From Bradyrhizobium sp. Ghvi (GTDB lineage: Bacteria > Pseudomonadota > Alphaproteobacteria > Rhizobiales > Xanthobacteraceae), in NCBI RefSeq assembly GCF_900115265.1, contig NZ_FOVU01000005.1, positions 682,001-746,000 of the forward strand: DNA of 64,000 nt, given 5' to 3'. Positions within the stretch are counted from its first letter, which is position 1, and each line of letters opens with the position of its first letter. Of this stretch, positions 37,627 through 46,647 are shown piece after piece. Made by a program: the position numbers and the translations under genes. The notes below the pieces were generated by a model. That model was not told the origin of the DNA. It searched no databases and saw nothing but the letters and a program-made list of their open reading frames with translations.

Positions 37627-38961
37627 TCAAGCCGTCCCGGTCTTGGCGCGGGTCTCGGCAGGAGCGGGTGCGGTGCTGGCGCTCTCGGCCTCGTTGCCCA
37701 GGATGAAGGAGCGACGCATGGGCTTGATCACGAACAGCGCCATCAGCGCGGCCGTCGCGTTCAATGCCACGGACACCACGAACACGGCCTTCCAGCCATA
37801 GGCGGCCGAGATCACGCTGGCGAGCGGAACCAGCAGCGAGGCGGTGCCCTTCGCGGTGTAGAGCATGCCGTTGTTGGTGGTCGCGAACTTCGAGCCGAAG
37901 GTGTCGCCGCAAGTCGCGGGGAACAGCGAGTAGATCTCGCCGAACACGCCGAAGTAAACCGCGGTTGCCAGCACGAACACGAGCGGGACATGGCCATAGG
38001 TCGACAGCGTCAACAGCATGAGCGCCGCCGTGCCGAATGCGATGAACATTGTGTTCTCACGGCCGATCGTGTCGGACACGAAGCCGAAGAACGGACGTCC
38101 GAAGCCGTCGAAGATGCGGTCGAGCGAGATCGCAAACGTCAGCGCCGCCATCTGGAAGCCGGCGAGAGAGACCGGCGTGTCGGCGATCTTGAAGTCGTGC
38201 GCGATCGGAGCGATTTGCGCCGCGGTCATCAGACCGCCGGAGGCGACCATGACGAATACCAGGTACATCACCCAGAAGATCGGAGCGCGCAGCACTTGCG
38301 GCGGCGTGAAGTCGATATGGGTCTGCGGCAGATTGAGCCGCTTCTTCTTCGGCGGGATGGAGATCCGCGGCGGCTGGATGAAGAAGGCGAGGAGGAGCAC
38401 GATCAGGCCCTGACCGATGCCGAACGTAAAGAATGCGCTCTGATAGCCTGATGTCGCGATCATCTTCGCAATCGGCACCACGGTGAGGGCTGCGCCCGCG
38501 CCGAAGCCCGCGGCCGTTGCCCCGGCCGCGAGGCCGCGGCGATCCGGAAACCATTTCAGCGCATTGCCGACACAGGTGCCGTACACTGCGCCCGCGCCCA
38601 TGCCGCCCAGGACGGCCGCCGTGTAGAGCAGGGGAAGCGAGTCAGCGTAGGAATTGAGCACCCAGGACAGCGTGATCATCACGGCACCGAACATGATGAC
38701 GATGCGCGGGCCGTATTTGTCGACGAACCACGCCTCGACCGGCACCAGCCAGGTCTCGGTGACCACGAAGATGGTGAAAGCAAGCTGGATCGCGGCGCGA
38801 CCCCAATGGTGGGCGTGATCGATCGGATCGACGAACAGCGTCCAACCGTATTGCAGGTTGGCGATCATCGCCATGCAGACGATGCCCATCACGAGCTGGA
38901 GCCAACGGAAACCTGTGCGAAGAGGCGCGGCCGTGACGGCGCCATCCGTGCTGGAAATCAT
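37627..38961 (-). CDS. MFS transporter, OxlT (oxalate:formate antiporter) family, paralogue 1
   Basis: This is a 12-helix major-facilitator transporter of 444 residues and a close paralogue of the next gene upstream. Shared signatures are NLQYGWTLFV in helix 1, ETWLVPVEAWFVDKYGPR, GAGAVYGTCVGNALKWFPDRRGLAAG and GEIYSLFPATCGDTFGSKFATTN. OxlT proteins exchange oxalate for formate, or move related dicarboxylates. The loop between helices 6 and 7 (PPKKKRLNLPQTHIDF) differs from paralogue 2, so substrate or direction may differ. The start is ATG 38961 behind GGGAG. The operator-like site 2 lies about 100 bp upstream. Confidence 0.88.
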   Translation of the reverse strand: MISSTDGAVTAAPLRTGFRWLQLVMGIVCMAMIANLQYGWTLFVDPIDHAHHWGRAAIQLAFTIFVVTETWLVPVEAWFVDKYGPRIVIMFGAVMITLSWVLNSYADSLPLLYTAAVLGGMGAGAVYGTCVGNALKWFPDRRGLAAGATAAGFGAGAALTVVPIAKMIATSGYQSAFFTFGIGQGLIVLLLAFFIQPPRISIPPKKKRLNLPQTHIDFTPPQVLRAPIFWVMYLVFVMVASGGLMTAAQIAPIAHDFKIADTPVSLAGFQMAALTFAISLDRIFDGFGRPFFGFVSDTIGRENTMFIAFGTAALMLLTLSTYGHVPLVFVLATAVYFGVFGEIYSLFPATCGDTFGSKFATTNNGMLYTAKGTASLLVPLASVISAAYGWKAVFVVSVALNATAALMALFVIKPMRRSFILGNEAESASTAPAPAETRAKTGTA

Positions 38962-39061
38962 CAACAATCTCCCAAGCGCTTGTCTGGTCGCGGCAGGCTC
39001 GGCCGATATGACGGAGTGTCGCAAATATTGTGGCTTATCGTCGCAAGCGTAGCCGGCAACT

Positions 39062-39078
39062 TGGTATACCATATTCCA
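39062..39078. promoter_or_regulatory. GntR-type operator, site 2 (transporter 1)
   Basis: TGGTAT-ACCAT-ATTCCA, about 100 bp upstream of the first OxlT-family transporter. It deviates from the consensus at one position of the right half (T for G). Confidence 0.6.
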
Positions 39079-39156
39079 GAATGCAAGCCTTATCTTCTGA
39101 CGCGACGCAGCAAAATGATCGGTTCCTTCGCGGTTTCCGATGAGGCGTTTTCGGCA

Positions 39157-39187
39157 AAACGAAAACGCCCGGCGCAAGGCCGGGCGT
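39157..39187 (-). terminator. terminator after the second transporter gene
   Basis: CGCCCGGC and GCCGGGCG (39166-39173 and 39179-39186) form the stem. Read on the minus strand, GTTTTCGTTTTG follows. It lies 27 bp past the stop of the transporter gene at 39214 and separates the two transporter genes into independent transcripts. Confidence 0.75.
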
Positions 39188-39213
39188 CGTGAGCGAGATC
39201 GTCGTGAGGCGTG

Positions 39214-40503
39214 TCAGATGGTCGATTGCGCGACCACCGTCTTGCGCCAGGGCTTGAGCACCACGATCGCCAGCAGCGAGGCCAGGATGTTGGCGCCGGC
39301 CGCCATGATGAACACGTTGTCCCAATGGCCTGAGGTCTGCTGCACATAGTTGGCGAGCGGCACCAGCAGTGCGGCGGTGCCCTTGGCGGTGTAGAGCAGG
39401 CCGGCATTGGTGGTCGCGAACTTCGCGCCAAACGTGTCGGTGCAGGTCGAGGGGAACAGCGAGTAGATCTCGCCCCAGGCGAAGAACACGAAGCCTGACA
39501 GGATCACGAACCAGATCGGATCGTGGCCCCAGAGATAGAGCATCCAGATGCCGACGCCCTCCATGCCGAAGGCGATGAACATCGTGTTCTCGCGGCCGAT
39601 CATGTCGGAGATCCAGCCGAAAAAGGGACGCGTCAGGCCGTTGAGCACGCGATCGATGGTCGCAGCGAACGTCACCGCGGTCATGGTCATGCCGACAAGC
39701 GTGACCGGCACGGCGTCGACCTTCCAGTCCACCGCGATCGGCTTCAGATTCGCCGTCACCATCAAGCCGCCGGCGCCGACGATCACGAACATGAAATACA
39801 TCAACCAGAAGATCGGCTGACGCAGAACTTCCGTCGGCTGATAGTTGCGCCGGCTCTGCAACAGCGCGGCATTCGCCACTACGTTCGGCACCTGGCCCGC
39901 CTTCGGAGCCAGCAGGAAGAAGGCGAGAACGCAGATGATGATGCCTTGCCCGAGGCCGAAATAAAGAAAGGTGGTCTGGAAGCCGCTATCCTTGATCATC
40001 GCCTGGATCGGCGCCACGGTCAGCGCCGAGCCTGCACCGAAGCCTGCAGCCGTGATGCCGGCCGCAAGGCCGCGCTTGTCGGGAAACCATTTCAGCGCGT
40101 TGCCGACGCAGGTGCCGTAGACGCCGCCGGCACCGATGCCGGCGATGATCATGCCGAGATAATAGCCGTTGAGCGTGGTGGCCTGCGCGTTGATCGCCCA
40201 GCCGATCGCGCAGAGCACGCCGCCGACGAGCACGACGAGGCGCGGACCGTATTTATCGACAAACCATCCTTCGACCGGCACCAGCCAGGTCTCGAACAAA
40301 ACGAAGAGAGTAAAAGCCCATTGGATCGAGGCGCGATCCCAACCGAATGTCTTCTGGATGTCGGGGACGAAGAATGTCCAGCCATATTGGTAATTGGCGA
40401 TCATCACCATGGCCGCTACGCCGATCGCCAATTGCGCCCAGCGATAGGTATCGCTGACGCGTGCGGCCGTAGGAGCCGTAGATGTTTGCACCATGTCCGT
40501 CAT
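39214..40503 (-). CDS. oxlT: MFS transporter, oxalate:formate antiporter OxlT family, paralogue 2
   Basis: This is a 429-residue MFS protein with 12 membrane helices. It has the OxlT-type features NYQYGWTFFVPDIQKTFGW, ETWLVPVEGWFVDKYGPR, GGVYGTCVGNALKWFPDKRG and GEIYSLFPSTCTDTFGAKFATTN. It would bring in oxalate in exchange for formate made by the Frc/Oxc cycle. ATG 40503 follows GGAGGAA closely. The oxalate function rests on family similarity and on the neighbouring frc, oxc and shared operator (site 3, 51 bp upstream). It is a tandem paralogue of the gene at 37.6 kb. Confidence 0.88.
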   Translation of the reverse strand: MTDMVQTSTAPTAARVSDTYRWAQLAIGVAAMVMIANYQYGWTFFVPDIQKTFGWDRASIQWAFTLFVLFETWLVPVEGWFVDKYGPRLVVLVGGVLCAIGWAINAQATTLNGYYLGMIIAGIGAGGVYGTCVGNALKWFPDKRGLAAGITAAGFGAGSALTVAPIQAMIKDSGFQTTFLYFGLGQGIIICVLAFFLLAPKAGQVPNVVANAALLQSRRNYQPTEVLRQPIFWLMYFMFVIVGAGGLMVTANLKPIAVDWKVDAVPVTLVGMTMTAVTFAATIDRVLNGLTRPFFGWISDMIGRENTMFIAFGMEGVGIWMLYLWGHDPIWFVILSGFVFFAWGEIYSLFPSTCTDTFGAKFATTNAGLLYTAKGTAALLVPLANYVQQTSGHWDNVFIMAAGANILASLLAIVVLKPWRKTVVAQSTI

Positions 40504-40553
40504 GCTTCCTCCAATAGCGCTTGTGTTTTTTTGAGTGAGCGTTGGCGGCATTC

Positions 40554-40570
40554 TTGTATTCATTATGCCA
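40554..40570. promoter_or_regulatory. GntR-type operator, site 3 (transporter 2)
   Basis: TTGTAT-TCATT-ATGCCA, 51 bp upstream of the second transporter start. One left-half mismatch (T for G at position 2). Confidence 0.6.
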
Positions 40571-40655
40571 AGCATCAAGCGCGCGCCGGCCCATTGTGCG
40601 CTTATGACGCAACCTCGTTTGAGAGGTTGCGCGAATGTGCCTGATCCCAAATAGA

Positions 40656-40680
40656 AATGGCCCCGCAGAGCAGGGCCATT
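40656..40680 (-). terminator. hairpin after the 45-residue protein gene
   Basis: AATGGCCC (40656-40663) and GGGCCATT (40673-40680) form a perfect stem. On the minus strand TTCTATTT follows. It lies about 70 bp past the stop of the small gene at 40753. Confidence 0.6.
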
Positions 40681-40752
40681 CTTCAAAAGTAGGAGTTCGC
40701 TGGTTTTACAACCGGCGCGACAATTCGACGCGCCAGCTCCCGGCGCTGAGCC

Positions 40753-40890
40753 TTAAAGGCCGAAGCGGGGCAGATCGCCGTTGTGATTGGAGATCTCGGC
40801 GCTCGCCATCAGGAAGCGGTCGAGGGCGGCCATGAAGCGGGCGAACAGCGAGGCAGAGGGAGCGAGGGCGACGGAAGCGGTCTTGGACAT
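40753..40890 (-). CDS. 45-residue protein of the oxalate module
   Basis: This tiny protein (MSKTASVALAPSASL, then FARFMAALDRFLMASAEIS and ending GDLPRFGL) starts at ATG 40890, 6 bp behind AGGGAA. It has an Ala/Ser-rich N-terminus, one amphipathic helix and a short C-terminus. The longer open frame to 41016 crosses the operator and is not translated in my view. I do not know a function. It has its own operator (site 4, 58 bp upstream) and its own terminator-like hairpin, so it is expressed as a single gene, probably together with the transporters and frc/oxc. A helper or regulator of a membrane protein is possible but speculative. Confidence 0.65.
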   Translation of the reverse strand: MSKTASVALAPSASLFARFMAALDRFLMASAEISNHNGDLPRFGL

Positions 40891-40947
40891 TGGAATTCCC
40901 TTTCCTTGGGACAGACAGTACTGCTGTCCCATTTCGAAGGTTGTTCT

Positions 40948-40964
40948 ATGTATACCAGATGCCA
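40948..40964. promoter_or_regulatory. GntR-type operator, site 4 (45-residue protein)
   Basis: ATGTAT-ACCAG-ATGCCA, 58 bp upstream of the small protein start. The right half is perfect; the left half has two mismatches. Confidence 0.55.
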
Positions 40965-41186
40965 ATGTCCATGCATCCCATTGCATAGCAGCATATAAAT
41001 TGCCGCATTGCAGCATAGCACTTCCCTAAAACAGCCGGTTTGGGGCTCAAAACCTGTCGTTTCCGGCTCAACTGGATGAGAGTGGCAGCCGGGCCACTTC
41101 GGATCGCTCTTGACCCGAGCTCTTGGCACCGCACTGCAAAACGGTTAGTGGTTCGCCCCCTTTCCAACAATCCGTCAGAGTGGTTC

Positions 41187-42515
41187 ATGTCGAGCGCCTC
41201 GCCCGCCGTCTCGATCGGCATCGATTTTGGGACCAGCAACACCGTCGTCGCACTCGCGGCCGACGATCGCCGGGTCGAGGCCGTCCGCTTCGACCATGGC
41301 GGCCACCGCCACAGCACCTACGTCTCGGCCCTCTGCTTCTGGGAGGATCGGCCGGGCGCCGGGGCCCAGGCCGAGGGCGGTCCGTGGGCGATCGAGCAGT
41401 TCCTCGAAGGCCGCCACGTCTATCGCTTCCTCCAGTCGTTCAAGACCTTCGCGGCGAGCTCCAGTTTCAACACCACCCAGGTGTTCCGGCAACGCTTCAA
41501 GTTCGAGGACATTCTGGCGGCGTTCTTGCGCACGCTGGCGCGCCACGGCGGCGACCGGTTCGGCTTCGAGGCGGCCAACATCACCGTCGGCCGTCCCGTG
41601 CGCTTTGCCGGCGGCAATCCCGATGATGATCTCGCCATGCAGCGCTACCGCGCCGCGTTCGAACGTCTCGGCGCCGGCCATGCCCGCTACGTCTACGAGC
41701 CCGTGGGCGCGGCGTTCTCGTTCGCCCGAAGGCTGGAACGCGATGCCACCGTGCTGGTGGCTGACTTCGGCGGCGGCACCAGCGACTTCTCGGTGATGCG
41801 GTTCTCGCGCGCCGGCGGACATTTGCGCGCCGAGCCGCTGGGGCATGCCGGTATCGGCATTGCAGGTGACACGTTCGATTATCGCATCGTCGACCACGTC
41901 GTCTCGCCGCGGCTCGGCAAGGGCTCGAGCTTCCGCTCGTTCGACAAGGTGCTGCCGATCCCCAACAGCCACTACACCAATCTCGCGCGCTGGCATCAGC
42001 TCGCGCTGATGAAGAGCAACGGCGATCTGCGCGAGCTTAGGGAGCTCGCGCGCACCGCGCTGAAGCCCGATCTGCTCGAGGATTTCATCACCATCGTCGA
42101 TCTCGACCTCGGCTTTTCGCTGTATCGCGCGGTGTCCGACGCCAAGGTCGCGCTGTCGGCCCGAGACGAGGTCGACTTCCGCTTCAAGGGCGGCGGCGTC
42201 GATATCGGCGCCACCATCACGCGGAAGAATTTCGACGGCTGGATTGCCGACGACATCGCGCGCCTCGGCGCCACAGTCGATAAGGTGCTGAATGAGTCCG
42301 GCATCACCGCGCGCGACGTCGAGAAGGTGTTTCTGACCGGCGGCACCTCGTTCGTGCCGGCAGTGCGAAAACTGTTCGCCGACCGGTTCGGCAATGAGCG
42401 GCTGATGTCAGGGGACCAGTTCGAGTCGATCGCCTACGGCCTCGCGCTGATCGGCCACAGTGCCGAACCGGACCGCTGGACCGCGGACGGCGGGCTGAAG
42501 AAGGCGGGCGGGTAG
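41187..42515 (+). CDS. YegD-like Hsp70-family protein
   Basis: This is an Hsp70/actin-fold ATPase without a DnaK substrate-binding domain, 442 residues. The phosphate-1 motif GIDFGTSNTVVAL, the phosphate-2 motif VADFGGGTSDFSVM and the adenosine motif FLTGGTSFVPAVRKLF are clear. E. coli YegD is the closest named relative and its role is not well defined. The frame is open from 41040, but ATG 41187 gives the normal start six residues before the first motif region. It reads away from the oxalate genes, shares their intergenic region with operator site 4, and may or may not be part of the regulon. Confidence 0.88.
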   Translation: MSSASPAVSIGIDFGTSNTVVALAADDRRVEAVRFDHGGHRHSTYVSALCFWEDRPGAGAQAEGGPWAIEQFLEGRHVYRFLQSFKTFAASSSFNTTQVFRQRFKFEDILAAFLRTLARHGGDRFGFEAANITVGRPVRFAGGNPDDDLAMQRYRAAFERLGAGHARYVYEPVGAAFSFARRLERDATVLVADFGGGTSDFSVMRFSRAGGHLRAEPLGHAGIGIAGDTFDYRIVDHVVSPRLGKGSSFRSFDKVLPIPNSHYTNLARWHQLALMKSNGDLRELRELARTALKPDLLEDFITIVDLDLGFSLYRAVSDAKVALSARDEVDFRFKGGGVDIGATITRKNFDGWIADDIARLGATVDKVLNESGITARDVEKVFLTGGTSFVPAVRKLFADRFGNERLMSGDQFESIAYGLALIGHSAEPDRWTADGGLKKAGG

Positions 42516-42550
42516 GGTCGTCATTGAACGAAGCACGCTCGACCGGGCTT

Positions 42551-42581
42551 GGGACACCTCTCCCTTCGGAAGAGGTGTCCC
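42551..42581. terminator. long hairpin between convergent genes
   Basis: GGGACACCTCT (42551-42561) and AGAGGTGTCCC (42571-42581) form a perfect 11-bp stem with a CCCTTCGGA loop. It lies between the YegD-like gene and the convergent SRPBCC gene. There is no T run, but the position suits a bidirectional end. The core CACCTCTCCC resembles the hairpin at 49829-49858. Confidence 0.5.
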
Positions 42582-42605
42582 CTCGACCGCAAAGCCATCC
42601 CGCCG

Positions 42606-43049
42606 CTACTGATTGATCTCCGGCTCGACGAGCTTCGCCAGATTGCGCAGCGATTCCTGCCAGCCGAGATAGCAGGCCTCCACGGGAATGGCATCCGGAA
42701 GCCCGGTCTGCGTGATATCCACCTCGGTGCCGACCAGGACCTTCTTCAGGGTCACGGTCACCTCGATCAAGCCCGGCAGGTTCGGATCGTCGAACTTGTC
42801 GGTGTAGCGCAGGCGCTGGCCCGGAACGAGCTCGAGATATTCGCCGCCGAACGAATGGCCGTTGCCTGTCGTGAAATTCCGGAATGACATCTTGAACGTG
42901 CCGCCGACCTTGGCCTCCAGATGGTGCACGGTGCAGGTGAAACCGTTGGGCGGAAGCCATTTCGCCAGCGCGTCCGCCTCGATGAAGGCGCGATAGACTT
43001 TCTCGGGACTGGTCGTGAGAACGCGGTGCAGGCGTACGGTGCCGGGCAT
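42606..43049 (-). CDS. SRPBCC/AHSA1-domain protein
   Basis: This is a 147-residue START-like (SRPBCC) protein of the Aha1 C-terminal/CalC type. Typical elements are HRVLTTSPEKVYRAFIEADALAKWLPPNGF at the N-terminus and GTEVDITQTGLPDAIP with CYLGWQESLRNLAKLVE at the C-terminus. Such domains bind hydrophobic ligands or help folding, and no specific function can be given. No partner regulator of the ArsR kind, often found beside such genes, is visible here. Confidence 0.85.
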   Translation of the reverse strand: MPGTVRLHRVLTTSPEKVYRAFIEADALAKWLPPNGFTCTVHHLEAKVGGTFKMSFRNFTTGNGHSFGGEYLELVPGQRLRYTDKFDDPNLPGLIEVTVTLKKVLVGTEVDITQTGLPDAIPVEACYLGWQESLRNLAKLVEPEINQ

Positions 43050-43512
43050 GATTGTTCTACCTCTTGCATTGTCGGGCGCGAATTGGGCGTTTGGGGCCCA
43101 ATTACGTCACGAGGACGAACGGGCGGGAGCCGATCCGACACGGTATTTCATTTTTTTGCGGAATCTGGGTTCGGAGCGCCAGCTGCCCCCGTCCCCGCAG
43201 GCCTTGCGATCCAGCGCAAAGACTCCGGCTGAATCGGTAATCGCGCCATCGGCGAAATTGCCATCACACATTTGCGCCAGTACCTCGAAGTGGCGGGCGC
43301 CGCTCTTTCCGATTGTGTTATCTTAGTCCTGTTTTGCCCGACGCGTCAACGGAAATTCGAAAAATACGAAATTGGCTTTAAGGCCAAGGGATTGGCTACT
43401 GTGCATGGGGTTGTTTTTCAGTTTTTGGTTTGAGCCCGTGGCCGCACAGCCTTGCTCATGCAAAAAGGCCGCCTCGATGGGCGGCCCTTTGTCTTGGTCG
43501 AAGCGCTTCCGC
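43050..43512. other. intergenic region before the SRPBCC gene
   Basis: These 463 bp contain the promoter of the SRPBCC gene and, at the right, the frc terminator. An open frame at 43372-43554 is not convincing because it runs through the terminator and lacks a ribosome-binding site. No other gene is seen. Confidence 0.5.
43464..43490 (-). terminator. terminator after frc
   Basis: AAAGGCCGCC and GGCGGCC (43464-43473 and 43480-43486) form the stem. On the minus strand the stem is followed by TTTTTG. It is 23 bp past the frc stop and ends the gntR-oxc-frc transcript. Confidence 0.8.
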
Positions 43513-44790
43513 TTACTCGGCGGCCTGCTTCTGCGGCGGGTCGAGCGCGCCTGATTTATGGATATCGGCGACCTGGTGATCGCTGAAGCCGAGCACCGAG
43601 CGCAGGATCTCATCGGTGTGCTCGCCGAGCAGCGGCGAGCGGGTAACGTCGGCCGGGCTATCCGACAGCTTGATCGGGTTGCCGACCGAGACGTACTTGC
43701 CGCGGGTGGGGTGGTCGACCTCGACCACGGTGCCGGTCGCGCGCAGCGACTGGTCTTCGGCGATCTCCTTCATCGACAGGATCGGGCCGCAGGGGATGTC
43801 GTCCTTGTTGAGGATTTCCATCGCCTCGAACTTGGTCTTGGTCATCGTCCACTGTTCGATGCGCGCGAAGATCTCGTTCAGGCGCGGCAGGCGGGCCGCC
43901 GGCTTGGCGTAGTTCGGATCGGTCTTCCAGGTGGGCTCGCCGATCACGTCGCAGATCTTCTCCCAGACCGGGGCCTGGGTGATGAAGTAGATGTAGGCGT
44001 TGGGATCGGTCTCCCAGCCCTTGCACTTCAGGATGCGGCCGGGCTGGCCGCCACCCGAGTCGTTGCCGGCACGCGGCACGGCATCGCCGAACGGCACGCC
44101 TTCGCCGAACTGGCTGTATTCCTTGAGCGGGCCATGGGCGAGGCGCTGCTGGTCGCGCAGCTTGACGCGGCAGAGGTTGAGCACGCCGTCCTGCATCGCG
44201 GCGGTGACGCGCTGGCCCTTGCCGGAATGCGTGCGCTGGTAGAGCGCGGTAACGATGCCGAGGGCGAGATGCAGGCCGGTGCCGGAATCGCCGATCTGCG
44301 CACCGGTGACGAGCGGCAGGCCGTCGCGGAAGCCGGTGGTGGAGGCGGCGCCGCCGGTGCACTGCGCGACGTTCTCATAGACCTTGCAGTCCTCGTACGG
44401 TCCGGGGCCGAAGCCCTTGATCGACGCGACGATCATCTTCGGGTTGATGGCCTGGATCTTCTCCCAGGGGAAGCCCATGCGGTCGAGCACGCCGGGGCCG
44501 AAATTCTCGACCAGCACGTCGCACTTTTTGATCAGCTCGGTCAGGACTTCCTTGCCCTTCGGGTTCTTGGTGTCGAGCGTGATCGAACGCTTGTTGTGGT
44601 TGAGCATGGTGAAATACAGGCTGTCCACGTTCGGGATGTCCTGCAGCTGGCCGCGGGTGATGTCACCCACGCCCGGGCGTTCCACCTTGATCACGTCGGC
44701 GCCGAACCAGGCCAGCAGCTGCGTGCAGGTCGGTCCTGACTGGACGTGGGTGAAGTCGAGAATGCGAACGCCCTCGAGCGCTTTGGTCAT
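43513..44790 (-). CDS. frc: formyl-CoA:oxalate CoA-transferase
   Basis: Frc moves CoA from formyl-CoA to oxalate, giving oxalyl-CoA and formate. The 425-residue class III CoA-transferase has the family N-terminus (LDFTHVQSGPTCTQLLAWFGADVIKVE) and the catalytic Asp168 in GAQIGDSGTG, equivalent to Asp169 of the Oxalobacter enzyme. A glycine-rich active-site loop (DSGGGQPG, near residue 260) follows. Its length is nearly that of the Oxalobacter enzyme. It lies 63 bp downstream of oxc, in the order gntR-oxc-frc, and ends at a strong terminator. Frc and Oxc form a cycle that needs only catalytic amounts of formyl-CoA. Confidence 0.96.
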   Translation of the reverse strand: MTKALEGVRILDFTHVQSGPTCTQLLAWFGADVIKVERPGVGDITRGQLQDIPNVDSLYFTMLNHNKRSITLDTKNPKGKEVLTELIKKCDVLVENFGPGVLDRMGFPWEKIQAINPKMIVASIKGFGPGPYEDCKVYENVAQCTGGAASTTGFRDGLPLVTGAQIGDSGTGLHLALGIVTALYQRTHSGKGQRVTAAMQDGVLNLCRVKLRDQQRLAHGPLKEYSQFGEGVPFGDAVPRAGNDSGGGQPGRILKCKGWETDPNAYIYFITQAPVWEKICDVIGEPTWKTDPNYAKPAARLPRLNEIFARIEQWTMTKTKFEAMEILNKDDIPCGPILSMKEIAEDQSLRATGTVVEVDHPTRGKYVSVGNPIKLSDSPADVTRSPLLGEHTDEILRSVLGFSDHQVADIHKSGALDPPQKQAAE

Positions 44791-44853
44791 GGTCTTGCTC
44801 CGTACTCTGTCTGCCCCTGCGAACCACAGGGAGTAAAGGCTTGAGGGGTGGAC

Positions 44854-46587
44854 TTACTTCTTCTTCTGCAGAACGCTCTGCGGATTGAGGTTGCCGATGC
44901 GGCCGCTCTCCGAGCCCGCAGCCGGATCGATCACCGCGTTGATGAGCGTCGGCTTGCCCGACTTCATCGCCTCAACGACGGCGCGCTTCAGCTCGTCCGG
45001 CGAGGTGGCATTCACGCCGACGCCGCCGAACGCTTCCATCATCTTGTCGTAGCGCGCGCCCTTCACGAACACTGTTGTCGCGGGATCGGAATTGGCGCCG
45101 TTGACGTCGGTGCCGCGATAGATGCCGTCATTGTTGAAGATGACGACGCAGATCGGCAGATTGTAGCGGCAGATGGTCTCGACCTCCATGCCGGAGAAGC
45201 CGAACGCCGAGTCGCCCTCGACTGCGAGCACGGGATGGCCGGTCTCGAGCGCGGCTGCGATCGCCTGGCCCATGCCGATGCCCATCACGCCCCAGGTGCC
45301 GACGTCGAGACGCTTGCGCGGGCGGTACATGTCGATGACGCCGCGGGCGAGGTCGAGCGTGTTGGCGCCCTCGTTGACGAGGATCGCCTCCGGGTGCTCC
45401 TTGATGACGTTCTTCAACACGCCGAGCGCGCCGTGATAGTCCATCGGCGATTTGTTGTTCATGAGCTTCGGCGCCATCTTGGCGATGTTCTCTTCGCGCT
45501 TGGTCGAGATCGCCTTGGTCCATTCCGCGGGCGGAGCGGTCCAGCCCGTTCCCATCGCCTGGTTGAAGGCCGAGACCACGGAGCCGATGTCGCCGACGAC
45601 GGGCGCGACGATCTCGACGTTGGAGTCCATCTCCTTCGGCTCGATGTCGACCTGGATGAACTTCTTCGGCTGATCGCCCCAGCTCTTGCCCTTGCCGTGC
45701 GAGAGCAGCCAGTTCAGCCGCGCGCCGATCAGCATGACGACGTCGGAGTCTTTCAGTACGGTCGAGCGGGCTGCACCGGCGCATTGCGGATGCGTGTCGG
45801 GGAGAAGGCCCTTGGCCATGCTCATCGGCAGGAACGGCACGCCGCTCTTCTCGACGAAGCTCTTGATCTCCTCATCGGCCTGCGCGTAGGCCGCGCCCTT
45901 GCCGAGGATGATGAGCGGGCGCTTCGCGCCCTTGAGCACGTCGAGGGCGCGCTTGACCGAAGCAGGCGAGGGGATCTGTGCGGGAGCAGCATCGATCACC
46001 TTGACCAGTGACTTCTGGCCCGCCTCGGCGTTCATCACCTGGCCGAACAGTTTGGCCGGCAGGTCGAGATAGACGCCGCCCGGACGGCCAGAGACCGCGG
46101 CGCGGATCGCGCGGGCGAAACCGATGCCGATGTCCTGGGCGTGCAGCACGCGATAGGCCGCCTTGCACAGCGGCTTTGCGATCGCGAGTTGGTCCATTTC
46201 CTCGTAGTCGCCCTGCTGCAGGTCGACGATCTCGCGCTCGGAGGAGCCCGAGACCAGGATCATCGGGTAGCAGTTGGTGGTCGCGTGCGCGAGCGCAGTG
46301 AGACCATTGAGGAAGCCGGGCGCGGAGACCGTGAGGCAGACGCCGGGCTTCTTGGTGAGATAGCCGGCGATGCCCGCGGCGTAGCCGGCGTTCTGCTCGT
46401 GGCGGAAGGAGATCACGCGAATGCCGGCGGCCTGCGCCATGCGGCCCAAATCCGTGATCGGGATGCCCGGCACATTATAGATGGTGTTGATGCCGTTCAG
46501 CTTGAGCGCGTCGATGACGAGATGGAAGCCATCTGTCAGTTCCTGCTCGGTGCCCGGTGCCTCGGACTTGGTCGCGGTATTCAGCAT
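44854..46587 (-). CDS. oxc: oxalyl-CoA decarboxylase
   Basis: Oxc is a thiamine-diphosphate enzyme that splits oxalyl-CoA into formyl-CoA and CO2. The 577-residue protein has the cofactor-activating Glu64 in FRHEQNAGYAAG, a central domain with an ADP-binding character in the family, and the ThDP/Mg motif beginning GDSAFGFSGMEVE and ending about 30 residues later in FNNDG. It is co-oriented with frc and the GntR gene and probably forms one operon with them. The decarboxylation consumes a proton and, with oxalate/formate exchange, can build a proton gradient (established for Oxalobacter). Confidence 0.96.
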   Translation of the reverse strand: MLNTATKSEAPGTEQELTDGFHLVIDALKLNGINTIYNVPGIPITDLGRMAQAAGIRVISFRHEQNAGYAAGIAGYLTKKPGVCLTVSAPGFLNGLTALAHATTNCYPMILVSGSSEREIVDLQQGDYEEMDQLAIAKPLCKAAYRVLHAQDIGIGFARAIRAAVSGRPGGVYLDLPAKLFGQVMNAEAGQKSLVKVIDAAPAQIPSPASVKRALDVLKGAKRPLIILGKGAAYAQADEEIKSFVEKSGVPFLPMSMAKGLLPDTHPQCAGAARSTVLKDSDVVMLIGARLNWLLSHGKGKSWGDQPKKFIQVDIEPKEMDSNVEIVAPVVGDIGSVVSAFNQAMGTGWTAPPAEWTKAISTKREENIAKMAPKLMNNKSPMDYHGALGVLKNVIKEHPEAILVNEGANTLDLARGVIDMYRPRKRLDVGTWGVMGIGMGQAIAAALETGHPVLAVEGDSAFGFSGMEVETICRYNLPICVVIFNNDGIYRGTDVNGANSDPATTVFVKGARYDKMMEAFGGVGVNATSPDELKRAVVEAMKSGKPTLINAVIDPAAGSESGRIGNLNPQSVLQKKK

Positions 46588-46647
46588 GGGCTTGTCTCCC
46601 TGGTCTCAAGATGCGGGGCGAGTTTTTCGCCCTTCTGGTGAATGTCG

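Noticed and set aside
43372..43554. 60-residue frame with a hydrophobic start beside frc
   Set aside because: It passes through the frc terminator into the frc 3' end and has no ribosome-binding site.
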